From Pseudomonadota bacterium (GTDB lineage Bacteria > Myxococcota_A > Bradymonadia > Bradymonadales > GCA-2716585): a stretch of 41,512 nucleotides of DNA. Made by a program: the position numbers and the translations under genes. How positions within the stretch are numbered: the stretch's first letter is position 1; every line of letters begins with the position of its first letter. The notes below the pieces were generated by a model. It searched no databases, was not told the DNA's origin, and was given only the letters and a program-made list of their open reading frames with translations. The stretch lies in assembly GCA_005804885.1 (NCBI GenBank), contig SYOX01000426.1:1-41512 (forward strand). The letters run 5' to 3'. This document shows, one piece after another, positions 9,582 through 16,469 of this stretch.

Positions 9582-10112
9582 TCAGGCGGGGTCGTGGGGC
9601 CACGGGGCGAAGTGTTCGAGGCGGTGGAAGTCGGGCTGATCGCCGGGGACGGGGTGGGCGGCGAGGTAGCGCCGGGCGTCGCCGAGGCCGTGGATGGCGT
9701 AGGCGTTGAAGGCGCGCAGCGTCTCAGGGAGCAAGGATCGGGCGAGGCGCAGGTGGCCGCTCCAGCGCCCATCGTGCCGCGTGACGTGGCAGGACAAGGG
9801 CTCGTGGCGCCCGACGATCTGCCGCCGGCCCTCCAGCGACAGGATCAGGTGGTGGCCGTGCGGCCCCAGCTCAACCTCCAGGTAGCGGGCGGAGTCCCCG
9901 AGCAGGAAGACCTCGACGACCTCGAAGCCCCACAGGCCCCAGAGCGCGCCGGGGGGCGCCTCGGGCGCCGGATCGTCGAAGGAGGGCGCCTCGACGAAGA
10001 CGTCCAGCGCCTCCCGACCCAGCTCCAGCCTCACGCCGACGACCTCGGCGGGCTCGCAGGGCCGCCCGTCCCAGGTCTGCCGGATGGCAATGTCAAGGAG
10101 GGTCAGCGCCAC
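9582..10112 (-). CDS. UPF0462 / C4orf33-like protein
   Basis: The 176-residue product matches from memory the eukaryotic UPF0462 (C4orf33) family along its whole length. Markers are IRQTWDGRPCE at the start, ELGREALDVFVEAPSFDDPAPE, LWGFEVVEVFLLGDSARYLEVELGPHGHHLILSL, LSCHVTRHDGRWSG, FNAYAIHG and QPDFHRLEHF near the end. The fold is probably a CBM9/DOMON-like beta-sandwich; no catalytic activity is established. The start is taken as GTG 10112, which overlaps the stop of the upstream multihaem gene by 10 nt. There is no independent ribosome site, so translation is probably coupled. The open frame extends further upstream only as a shadow of the cytochrome gene. Since DOMON/CBM9-like domains can bind haem or sugars, a role with the adjacent cytochrome is conceivable, but this is inference. 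Confidence 0.82.
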   Translation of the reverse strand: MALTLLDIAIRQTWDGRPCEPAEVVGVRLELGREALDVFVEAPSFDDPAPEAPPGALWGLWGFEVVEVFLLGDSARYLEVELGPHGHHLILSLEGRRQIVGRHEPLSCHVTRHDGRWSGHLRLARSLLPETLRAFNAYAIHGLGDARRYLAAHPVPGDQPDFHRLEHFAPWPHDPA

Positions 10113-11017
10113 GTCCGCCCGTTGTGTTGTTCGAACTCGTCGCCAAGGTGGCAGCCGCCCGTGCAGCTGATATCGCTGCCCTCCCTCCTGAGCGTCATGC
10201 CGTCGAGCAGCTCGACGCTGACGGCCCCGTCGACGTGCAGCGCGGGGATCTTGATCCGCTGCAGCGGGCTGACCACCTCGCGGTGACACATCGAGCAGGT
10301 CGCGCCTCGAAAGAGGTGCTCGGCGTGCTCGCCGCTCATGCGCCGCCACCCCTCGGAGGGCCCTTCGCCGTCCGGGTGGCATCCATTGCAGGCCATCGCC
10401 CCGCGCGTCTGATCCAGAGATCCCGTGGGGCCTCGCCCGTCGCCGTGGCAGTAGAGCGCCGAGCAACGCCCGTCCTCGGCGTAGGCCCCCTCGGGGCTCA
10501 GGCCGCCGGCGAAGTTGACCTCGGCGCGACCCGGGCTGTCGTCCCCAAAGAGGAAGTGGCCCGCGCTCAAGACGTCCAGGGGCTGGCGGTGGCACTGGGA
10601 GCAGTCGTAGGCGCTGTGGATCGTCTCGGTGACGTGCCTGGCGTGGACGTCAAAGCGCGTCACGTCCCCGAAGAGGTTGATCGGCGGGGCGCCCGTGTCG
10701 TCGCCCTGGCCGCCGTGGCAATAGACGCAGTCCGTGCGCCAGCCCTGCGGGTGGCAGGTGTCGCAGCTGATCGACGAGGTGCCGCCGTCGAGCTGGTCGC
10801 CGTGGCACTCCGTGCACGGCTCCCCCTGCCCGAAGGCCATCGGCCCGTGGATCGAGGGCTCGGCGAAGTTGAGGGGGTGGTGCCGCCCCTCCGGGATCGC
10901 GTCATCCGTAAAGCCGCCCGGCCCCTCGGGTTCCGCCGGCCCCTCGGAGGCCGCCTCCCCGCACCCGATCGCGCCGATCGCGACCGCCAGAACCCCGAAC
11001 ATCTTCAAACAGCCCAT
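10103..11017 (-). CDS. Octahaem-type c-cytochrome lipoprotein with CX4CH and CX3CH motifs
   Basis: The 304-residue product starts at ATG 11017, behind GGGAGG at an 8-nt spacing. MGCLKMFGVLAVAIGAIGC is a lipoprotein signal (Cys19). Six canonical haem c motifs are seen: CTECH (68), CDTCH (85), CVYCH (97), CSQCH (139), CNGCH (210) and CSMCH (241). There are also CSALYCH at 185 (CX4CH) and CTGGCH at 285 (CX3CH). Mixed CX4CH/CXXCH pairs are typical of Geobacter-type multihaem proteins. Scattered His (for example HHPLNF, HARHVTETIH, GEHAEHLF) can supply distal ligands. It probably sits on the outer or inner membrane surface and conducts electrons; donor and acceptor are unknown. No porin or quinol dehydrogenase is adjacent; the only operon partner is the UPF0462-like gene. 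Confidence 0.88.
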   Translation of the reverse strand: MGCLKMFGVLAVAIGAIGCGEAASEGPAEPEGPGGFTDDAIPEGRHHPLNFAEPSIHGPMAFGQGEPCTECHGDQLDGGTSSISCDTCHPQGWRTDCVYCHGGQGDDTGAPPINLFGDVTRFDVHARHVTETIHSAYDCSQCHRQPLDVLSAGHFLFGDDSPGRAEVNFAGGLSPEGAYAEDGRCSALYCHGDGRGPTGSLDQTRGAMACNGCHPDGEGPSEGWRRMSGEHAEHLFRGATCSMCHREVVSPLQRIKIPALHVDGAVSVELLDGMTLRREGSDISCTGGCHLGDEFEQHNGRTWR

Positions 11018-11137
11018 GCTCCCCACCTCCCGAGCTGGCGCAACCTAGCCAATCCCCCGCGCCCTGACAATCCCAGGCGTTCGAAGGCCGCCCCTTCGTC
11101 CTCGCCGGCAATCTACACTGAGCGCGTCAGACATTCA

Positions 11138-11166
11138 TTGACAGGGTGTCGAGGAATCCCTATAAC
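11138..11166 (+). promoter_or_regulatory. Sigma-70 promoter of the tetR-C45 hydrolase operon
   Basis: TTGACA (11138-11143) and TATAAC (11161-11166) are separated by exactly 17 nt, a near-consensus housekeeping promoter. Transcription would begin near 11173, leaving a leader of about 45 nt before the TTG start of the TetR gene. Confidence 0.75.
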
Positions 11167-11179
11167 CTGACACAGTGTT
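11140..11179. promoter_or_regulatory. Two GACA-N3-TGTC/T inverted repeats, candidate TetR operators
   Basis: GACAgggTGTC (11140-11150) lies in the promoter spacer, and GACAcagTGTT (11169-11179) covers the predicted start site. They sit in a 12/15 direct repeat (11139-11153 and 11168-11182) 29 bp apart. The inner ACACaGTGT of the second site is perfectly palindromic. Their position fits autorepression by the TetR protein just downstream; this is inferred from position and symmetry. Confidence 0.55.
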
Positions 11180-11219
11180 GAGTTATGGGGTTCGTCCCCA
11201 ACGAGGAGGGCGCGCGCAC

Positions 11220-11816
11220 TTGGCCAGAAAGCCCGACATGGCTCGCCGTGAGGAGATCACGCGGGCGGCCTTCGAGGTCATGATCGCCCAGGGGGTCCGG
11301 GGGGCGTCGATGAGCGACGTCGCGCGGGCGCTCGGGATGAAGCGGCCCACATTGTATTGGTATTTCAACGACATGCAGGCCATCTTCGAGGCGTCGCTGG
11401 ATCTGATCCTGGGCGATCAGGTGGCCTTCATCGGCCAGCGCCTCGCGGCCGTCGCGCACCCCATCGACATGCTCTTTGCCTACGCGCAGGCCGTCGACGC
11501 CTTCTACGCCGAGCGGGAGGACGTGATCGTCTTCTTGCTCCAGCTCTGGGCCGCCAGCGGCGACCACAGCCCCGATCGGGTCTTTGACAAGACGCGCGAG
11601 TTCTTCGAGCCGCGCCGCCGGATGGCCGTCGAGATGCTCCGGGCCGGGATCGAGGACGGCTCCGTCGCCCCTTGCGACCCGGAGGTGATCGTCGGCGCCG
11701 TGGGCGCCTTCATCGACGGCCTGCTCATCCAGCGCATCACGCGACACACCCCCATCGAACCCCTGCACGACCTCCTTTGGCGGAGCGTGCTCGAACCCTT
11801 GAGGCGAGACTCATGA
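11220..11816 (+). CDS. TetR-family transcriptional regulator
   Basis: The 198-residue product starts at TTG 11220, chosen because AGGAGG lies 8 nt upstream; ATG 11238 is the alternative. Residues of the N-terminal third form the TetR helix-turn-helix: REEITRAAFEVMIAQGVRGASMSDVARALGMKRPTLYWYFNDM, with the usual LYWYF recognition-helix end. The C-terminal ligand-binding domain is helical and unspecific, so the ligand is unknown. The gene overlaps the next by 4 nt (ATGA), so regulator and hydrolase form one translational unit. The near-consensus promoter and paired inverted repeats upstream suggest that the protein represses its own operon until a small molecule, perhaps related to the hydrolase substrate, is bound. 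Confidence 0.88.
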   Translation: MARKPDMARREEITRAAFEVMIAQGVRGASMSDVARALGMKRPTLYWYFNDMQAIFEASLDLILGDQVAFIGQRLAAVAHPIDMLFAYAQAVDAFYAEREDVIVFLLQLWAASGDHSPDRVFDKTREFFEPRRRMAVEMLRAGIEDGSVAPCDPEVIVGAVGAFIDGLLIQRITRHTPIEPLHDLLWRSVLEPLRRDS

Positions 11817-13522
11817 AGCCGACCCACGCGCGCCGCGCCGCCCACCCCCTCTTCGTCGCTCAGCTCCACGGCACCCAGCGTGAGATGGGCGCCCAGCACG
11901 GCGCCATGACCCGCGCGGCCGGGGAATGGCAGGCGGTGATGGGCTACTACCCCCGGATGCCGGAGATCCTGCTGGGCGGCAATGCCCCGCTGGCCCGCGC
12001 CGCCGTGCGCCCGATCGTCGAGATCGGGGTCAACCGCCTTGAGCTGGGCCGGGACCCGGAGCTGCGCGACCGCACCCGCGCCTTCCTGGCGGCCCTGGGC
12101 CTCTCGCCGCGCAAGTCGCGCCACTATCAGGCCATGGACGTCTTCCAGAACATCGTCAACATGGCCGGCCGCCTTCGCCTGGGCCCCTTCGCCGAGCGGC
12201 TCGCGGAGCAGGCCCCGGCGGCCTGCTCGACCCTCGTGGCCTGGGGCGAGGCCTCGGCCGACGGGGCGCTCAAGCACGCGCGAAACTTCGACTTCCCCGG
12301 CGTGGGGATCTGGGAGCGCGGGCCGGCGGTCGTCTTCTGCACCCCCCGCGAGGGCCTGCGCTACGGCTTCGTGACCGTCCGCGGCGCCGACGTGCCCGCC
12401 GTCAGCGTCTTCAACGAGGCCGGCATCTCCATCACCCCGCACACCCGCTTCCACGAGGGCGCCACCTGGTCCGGCGTCTGCGTCGTCGATCTGGTCCACG
12501 ACGTCATCCGAAAGGCCCGCACGCTGGCCGACGCCGAGCGCCTCATCCGCGAGCGCCCCATCGCCTCATCCTGGGGCCTGTGCGTCTCCTCGGCCGACGA
12601 GGGCCGCGCGGCCTCCTTCGAGGTCTGCGGCGCCCAGGTCCGCGCCGTCCTGCCCGGCGCCGGCGAGCACTTCCTGGCCGTCACCAACCGCTACGTCGAC
12701 GCCGAGATGCAGCGCGGGGAGGTGACGATCTCGCCGGCCTTCGTGCGCAACTCCGACGGGCGCTACGCCCTCTTGAGGGCCGCGGGCCTGCGCGGCGGCC
12801 TGACCACCGCCGCCCTCCAGGCCTTGCTGGGCTCCAACGAGGACTTCGAAGTCCCCGGCCTTGAGCGCTCCGTCGGCGGCGTCCCCGCCCAGGCGCTCTC
12901 GGTCCACAGCGTCGTCATCGAACCCGAGATCAGCGCCGTCCACGTCTCCGTCGGCCCCGCCCCCACCGGCAAGGGCCCCTGGGTCGCCGTCCCCTGGGCC
13001 TGGGGCGACGCGCCCGGCTTCCGCATCGACCGCCTCGACGACAGCGCCACCCTGACCGTCCACGACGAGGGCCACTTCGACCGCGGAGCCCAGGCCCAGG
13101 GCCTGACCGCCTTCATCGAGGCCACCGCCATCAGCAGCCGCGGCGGCGACCCCCGCCAGGCCGTCGCCCTCCTCGAAGACGCCGTCCGACACGACCCCCT
13201 TGACCCCACCTACCGCCTCCTCATCGGCGGCGCACACCTCAACCGCGGCGACTGGCGAGGCGCCCTCGGGCACTTCCGCGCCGGCCTCGACCACGAGCGC
13301 TCCTCCTTCTACCGCGGCCAGCTCCTCCTGTGGGCCTCCCGCGCCGCCGCCGCCGCCGCCGATCAGCACGCCGCCGCCCTGCGCCAGGAGCTCCTGGCCC
13401 TGACCCACCCCCAGCTCGCCACCCACCACGCCGCCGCCCGCGCCGAAGCCTCCGCCCCCCTCACCGGCGCCCACATCAAGAAAGTCCGCCTCAACTACCA
13501 CCTCGCCGATCTCGCGGTCTGA
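11813..13522 (+). CDS. C45/acyl-CoA:6-APA acyltransferase-like Ntn hydrolase with C-terminal TPR-like region
   Basis: The 569-residue product starts at ATG 11813, inside the TetR stop, with GAGG upstream. Residues 135-150 (PAACSTLVAWGEAS) followed by LKHARNFDF match the peptidase C45 family. In that family an internal Cys (here Cys138) becomes the N-terminal nucleophile after self-cleavage. Residues about 1-137 would be the released alpha chain. The core ends near residue 440. From about 445 to 510 there is a helical segment (AVALLEDAVRHDPLDPTYRLL, GDWRGALGHFRAGL) with TPR-like spacing, an extra not seen in the classical acyltransferase. C45 members cleave or transfer amide-linked acyl groups. 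The substrate here is unknown; an acylated peptide, lactone or lipid amide would fit the TetR control. No signal peptide is visible, so it is probably cytoplasmic. Confidence 0.82.
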   Translation: MKPTHARRAAHPLFVAQLHGTQREMGAQHGAMTRAAGEWQAVMGYYPRMPEILLGGNAPLARAAVRPIVEIGVNRLELGRDPELRDRTRAFLAALGLSPRKSRHYQAMDVFQNIVNMAGRLRLGPFAERLAEQAPAACSTLVAWGEASADGALKHARNFDFPGVGIWERGPAVVFCTPREGLRYGFVTVRGADVPAVSVFNEAGISITPHTRFHEGATWSGVCVVDLVHDVIRKARTLADAERLIRERPIASSWGLCVSSADEGRAASFEVCGAQVRAVLPGAGEHFLAVTNRYVDAEMQRGEVTISPAFVRNSDGRYALLRAAGLRGGLTTAALQALLGSNEDFEVPGLERSVGGVPAQALSVHSVVIEPEISAVHVSVGPAPTGKGPWVAVPWAWGDAPGFRIDRLDDSATLTVHDEGHFDRGAQAQGLTAFIEATAISSRGGDPRQAVALLEDAVRHDPLDPTYRLLIGGAHLNRGDWRGALGHFRAGLDHERSSFYRGQLLLWASRAAAAAADQHAAALRQELLALTHPQLATHHAAARAEASAPLTGAHIKKVRLNYHLADLAV

Positions 13523-13570
13523 TGGTTATCTTCTTGTAATCATTGGTGTTTTTGGGCGAGTCTGGCACGG

Positions 13571-14692
13571 CTACCGGCGGCGCTTCGCGTGGAGCGAGCG
13601 CAGCGCCTCCATGCACAGCGGCAGCCCGTTGCGCCGCTGGACCGTCGGCGTATAGCCCAGCTCGCGGCGGGCGCGCTCGACGCTGAAGGTGTGATCGCGC
13701 GTGATCTTGAGGATGGCGCTGCGCGTCACCAGCGCCGGCGGCCCGCCGAGCCGGTGCGCCCACTCCATCGCCAGCGCCGCGCGCTCGACCAGCCCGGCGG
13801 GCACGCGGCGCGAAGGGAAGCCGCAGCCCAGCGCCTCGACCACGGGCCGGAACCACTCCACCGCGTTGATCGGCTCGCCGTCGGTGACGAAGTAGGCACC
13901 CCCCGACCCCACCTCCGGCCGCGTCGCCAGCATGATCGCCGCCCTGATCGTCGCCTGCGCCAGGTTGTAGATGTGCGTGTTGTCCGCCCTGGCCCGACCG
14001 TCCCCCACCAGCACCTTGAAGCGCCCCGCCGCCAGCTCCCCCACGAAGGTCTTCAACATCACCCCGCCCTCGCCCGGCCCCCACAGCCCCCCCGGCCTCA
14101 AGGCCACCGTGCGAAGCGCAGAGGAGGCGCCGCCGAGCGCGGCGTCGGCGCCCAGGATGATCTTCTCGGCGGCCACCTTCGTCTCGGTGTAGAGATCGAC
14201 GAAGGCGCTCGCGTAGGGGGTCCGCTCGTCGGCGCCCTCGCGCTCGCGCGCGGCCGGGTTGTCCGGATCGAAGCACACGTTGACGGTGCTGGTCGTGACG
14301 AGGCGCCGGACACCGCAGGCCCGCGAGGCCTCGACCACGCGCCGCGCGCCCTCGACGTTGACCTCGAAGACCTCGCGCCGCGTCTCGGGCCGGTAGACGG
14401 ATTGCAGGTTGATCAAGGCCGCCGTGTGAAAGACGGTCGCGGCCCCCTCGAAGGCCCTGGCCAGCGCCCCGGCGTCCCGCAGATCCCCCACGACCTGCGT
14501 GATCCCCTCGTCCCGCGCCCCGCCCACCGCGACCCGGTCGAAGACGACGACCTGCACGCCGAGGTGGCGCAGCGCCGCGACCAGCGCCCGCCCATAGAAG
14601 CCCGCGCCGCCCGTGACCACGCAGCGCGGCCCGATCAAGCCGCCGTCGAGCCCCGCGATCGCCTCCTGGAGAAGCCCGTCGCTCAAGGACAT
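13571..14692 (-). CDS. 3-beta-hydroxysteroid dehydrogenase-like extended SDR
   Basis: The 373-residue product starts at ATG 14692 with only a weak upstream site. The N-terminal Rossmann motif TGGAGFYG (27-34) follows the TGxxGxxG rule of extended SDRs. Residues 168-172 (YTETK) form the catalytic YxxxK. Downstream RPGGLWGPGEGGVML and NTHIYNLAQATI match the 3beta-HSD/isomerase branch. This branch oxidises a 3beta-hydroxy group on sterols or related isoprenoids with NAD(P), or acts on nucleotide sugars. Length and the GPGE segment favour the sterol-type branch, but substrate cannot be proved. It is divergent from the FMN glutamate-synthase-like gene (234-bp gap) and convergent with the C45 hydrolase gene (48-bp gap). 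Confidence 0.85.
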   Translation of the reverse strand: MSLSDGLLQEAIAGLDGGLIGPRCVVTGGAGFYGRALVAALRHLGVQVVVFDRVAVGGARDEGITQVVGDLRDAGALARAFEGAATVFHTAALINLQSVYRPETRREVFEVNVEGARRVVEASRACGVRRLVTTSTVNVCFDPDNPAAREREGADERTPYASAFVDLYTETKVAAEKIILGADAALGGASSALRTVALRPGGLWGPGEGGVMLKTFVGELAAGRFKVLVGDGRARADNTHIYNLAQATIRAAIMLATRPEVGSGGAYFVTDGEPINAVEWFRPVVEALGCGFPSRRVPAGLVERAALAMEWAHRLGGPPALVTRSAILKITRDHTFSVERARRELGYTPTVQRRNGLPLCMEALRSLHAKRRR

Positions 14693-14926
14693 GTCTCTGC
14701 ACACCCGCGCCGCTGCGACCGCCGCGATCCAAGGCGCTGCCTTCGAGCCGCGGGGCGCGTTGAGGGGATCGGCTCCGCCGGCCCTGGCCGCCTGAACCCG
14801 AGCCGCCATTGTAGCAGCGTGGGCGCGGGCGCCGAAAGGTCTGCGGGGATCTTGACGGCCAGGGCCGCGGGCCTGGACAATCGGCGCCTGTCGCGTGGTC
14901 GCCGATCCCTTGAGCGCGGGTGAAAC

Positions 14927-16447
14927 ATGGTCGGGTGGTGGATTCTCGCTTCGGTCGTCGGGCTCCTGATCGCGGTCGTGATCTACGACCTGACGCAGCG
15001 CAAGCACGCGATATTGCGCAACTTTCCGATCATCGGGCACTTCCGGTACATGCTGGAGGCCGTCGGGCCGGAGCTGCGCCAGTACATCGTGACGGACAAC
15101 AACGAGGAGAGGCCCTTCTCGCGGGACGAGCGCCGGTGGATCTACGCCTCGTCGAAGAAGGAGAACAACCTCTTCGGCTTTGGCACCGATCAGGATCTGG
15201 AGAACAACACCAACACCATCATCCTCAAGCACAGCGTCTTCCCCTACCAGGACCCGAGGGGTCACCACGTCGGCGACGAGGGCTACCTGCCCTGCGCCAA
15301 GGTGCTGGGGGCCTGGAGGGGTCGGGCGAGGGCCTTTCGGCCCACCTCGATCATCAACCTGTCGGCGATGAGCTACGGGTCGTTGAGCGCGCCGGCGGTG
15401 GAGGCGATCAACCGGGGCTGTCAGCTGGCCGGGTGCCTGCACAACACGGGCGAGGGCGGGATCGCGCCGCCGCACGACCACGGGGGGGGGCTGATCTGGC
15501 AGCTTGGGACGGGCTACTTCGGGGCGCGGGGCGCGGGGGGCGGCTTTGATCTGGGGCTGCTCAAGGAGAAGGTGGCGCGCTACAACGTCCAGGCCATCGA
15601 GATCAAGCTGAGCCAGGGCGCCAAGCCGGGCACGGGCGGGGTGCTTCCGGCGGCCAAGGTCACCGCGGAGATCGCGGCGATCCGCAGCATCCCGGTGGGG
15701 CAGAGCTGCCTGAGCCCGGCGGGCCACAGCGCCTTCCGGGATGCGGACAGCATGCTGGACTTCGTGGAGCTGATCGCCACGGAGACGGGCCTGCCGGTGG
15801 GGATCAAGTCGGCGGTCGGGGAGCTGGACTTCTGGGAGCAGCTGGCCGAGCTGATGGCGACCACGGGGCGCGGGGTCGACTACATCGCCATCGACGGCGG
15901 CGAGGGCGGGACGGGCGCGGCGCCGCTGGTGTTTACGGATCACGTGGCGCTGCCCTTCTTTATGGGCTTCGGGCGGATCTACCCGATCTTCGCGCGGCGG
16001 GGCTTGCATGAGAAGATCGTGTTCATCGGATCGGGGCGGCTGGGGTTGCCGGCCAGGGCCTCGCTGGCCTTCGCCCTCGGGTGCGACATGATCGGGGTGG
16101 CGCGCGAGGCGATGCTGTCCATCGGCTGCATCCAGGCCCAGCAATGCCACACCGGCCACTGCCCCACGGGCGTCGCGACCCAGAACCGGTGGCTGATGCG
16201 GGGGCTGGACCCGACGCTCAAGGCCGCGAGGCTGGCCAACTACATGGTCACCTTCCGGGCCGACATGATCGGGCTGGCCCACGCCTGCGGTCAGGCCCAC
16301 CCGGGGCTGCTGACCAGCGATCGGATCGAGATCCTCAACGACGCCTTCGGCTCCCGGACCGCCAGCGAGCTCTTTGGCTACGATCCGAGCTGGGGTTTGC
16401 CCTCGGCCGCCGATCGGGCCGCGATCATCAAGGTCATGGAGTCCTGA
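14927..16447 (+). CDS. Membrane-anchored FMN-binding glutamate synthase-like protein
   Basis: The 506-residue product is similar in layout to the stand-alone GltB-domain proteins. Residues 3-20 (GWWILASVVGLLIAVVIY) form one N-terminal TM helix. The TIM-barrel FMN core follows: LSAMSYGSLS, NTGEGGI, IEIKLSQGAKPGTGG, DGGEGGTGAAP and GSGRLGLPARASLAFALG, all typical of the glutamate synthase synthase-domain. Residues 401-419 (CIQAQQCHTGHCPTGVATQ) carry the Cys401/407/412 cluster that binds the [3Fe-4S] centre in GltB. No N-terminal glutaminase domain or FAD subunit is present, so it should not be a full GOGAT. Many Proteobacteria have this orphan with unknown electron donor and substrate. A 22-nt gap separates it from the next gene, suggesting an operon. 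Confidence 0.88.
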   Translation: MVGWWILASVVGLLIAVVIYDLTQRKHAILRNFPIIGHFRYMLEAVGPELRQYIVTDNNEERPFSRDERRWIYASSKKENNLFGFGTDQDLENNTNTIILKHSVFPYQDPRGHHVGDEGYLPCAKVLGAWRGRARAFRPTSIINLSAMSYGSLSAPAVEAINRGCQLAGCLHNTGEGGIAPPHDHGGGLIWQLGTGYFGARGAGGGFDLGLLKEKVARYNVQAIEIKLSQGAKPGTGGVLPAAKVTAEIAAIRSIPVGQSCLSPAGHSAFRDADSMLDFVELIATETGLPVGIKSAVGELDFWEQLAELMATTGRGVDYIAIDGGEGGTGAAPLVFTDHVALPFFMGFGRIYPIFARRGLHEKIVFIGSGRLGLPARASLAFALGCDMIGVAREAMLSIGCIQAQQCHTGHCPTGVATQNRWLMRGLDPTLKAARLANYMVTFRADMIGLAHACGQAHPGLLTSDRIEILNDAFGSRTASELFGYDPSWGLPSAADRAAIIKVMES

Positions 16448-16469
16448 CCGCCGACCCTGAGAGGATGCC

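Noticed and set aside
14693..14926. An earlier SDR start near 14808 in the divergent gap.
   Set aside because: It would add 38 Ala/Arg-rich residues before the Rossmann fold, and would leave little room for promoters of the divergent gene.
13571..16300. A 909-codon minus-strand frame that would fuse the SDR with an upstream domain.
   Set aside because: The upstream two fifths are the antisense of the glutamate-synthase-like gene. The SDR begins at ATG 14692, just before its Rossmann motif.
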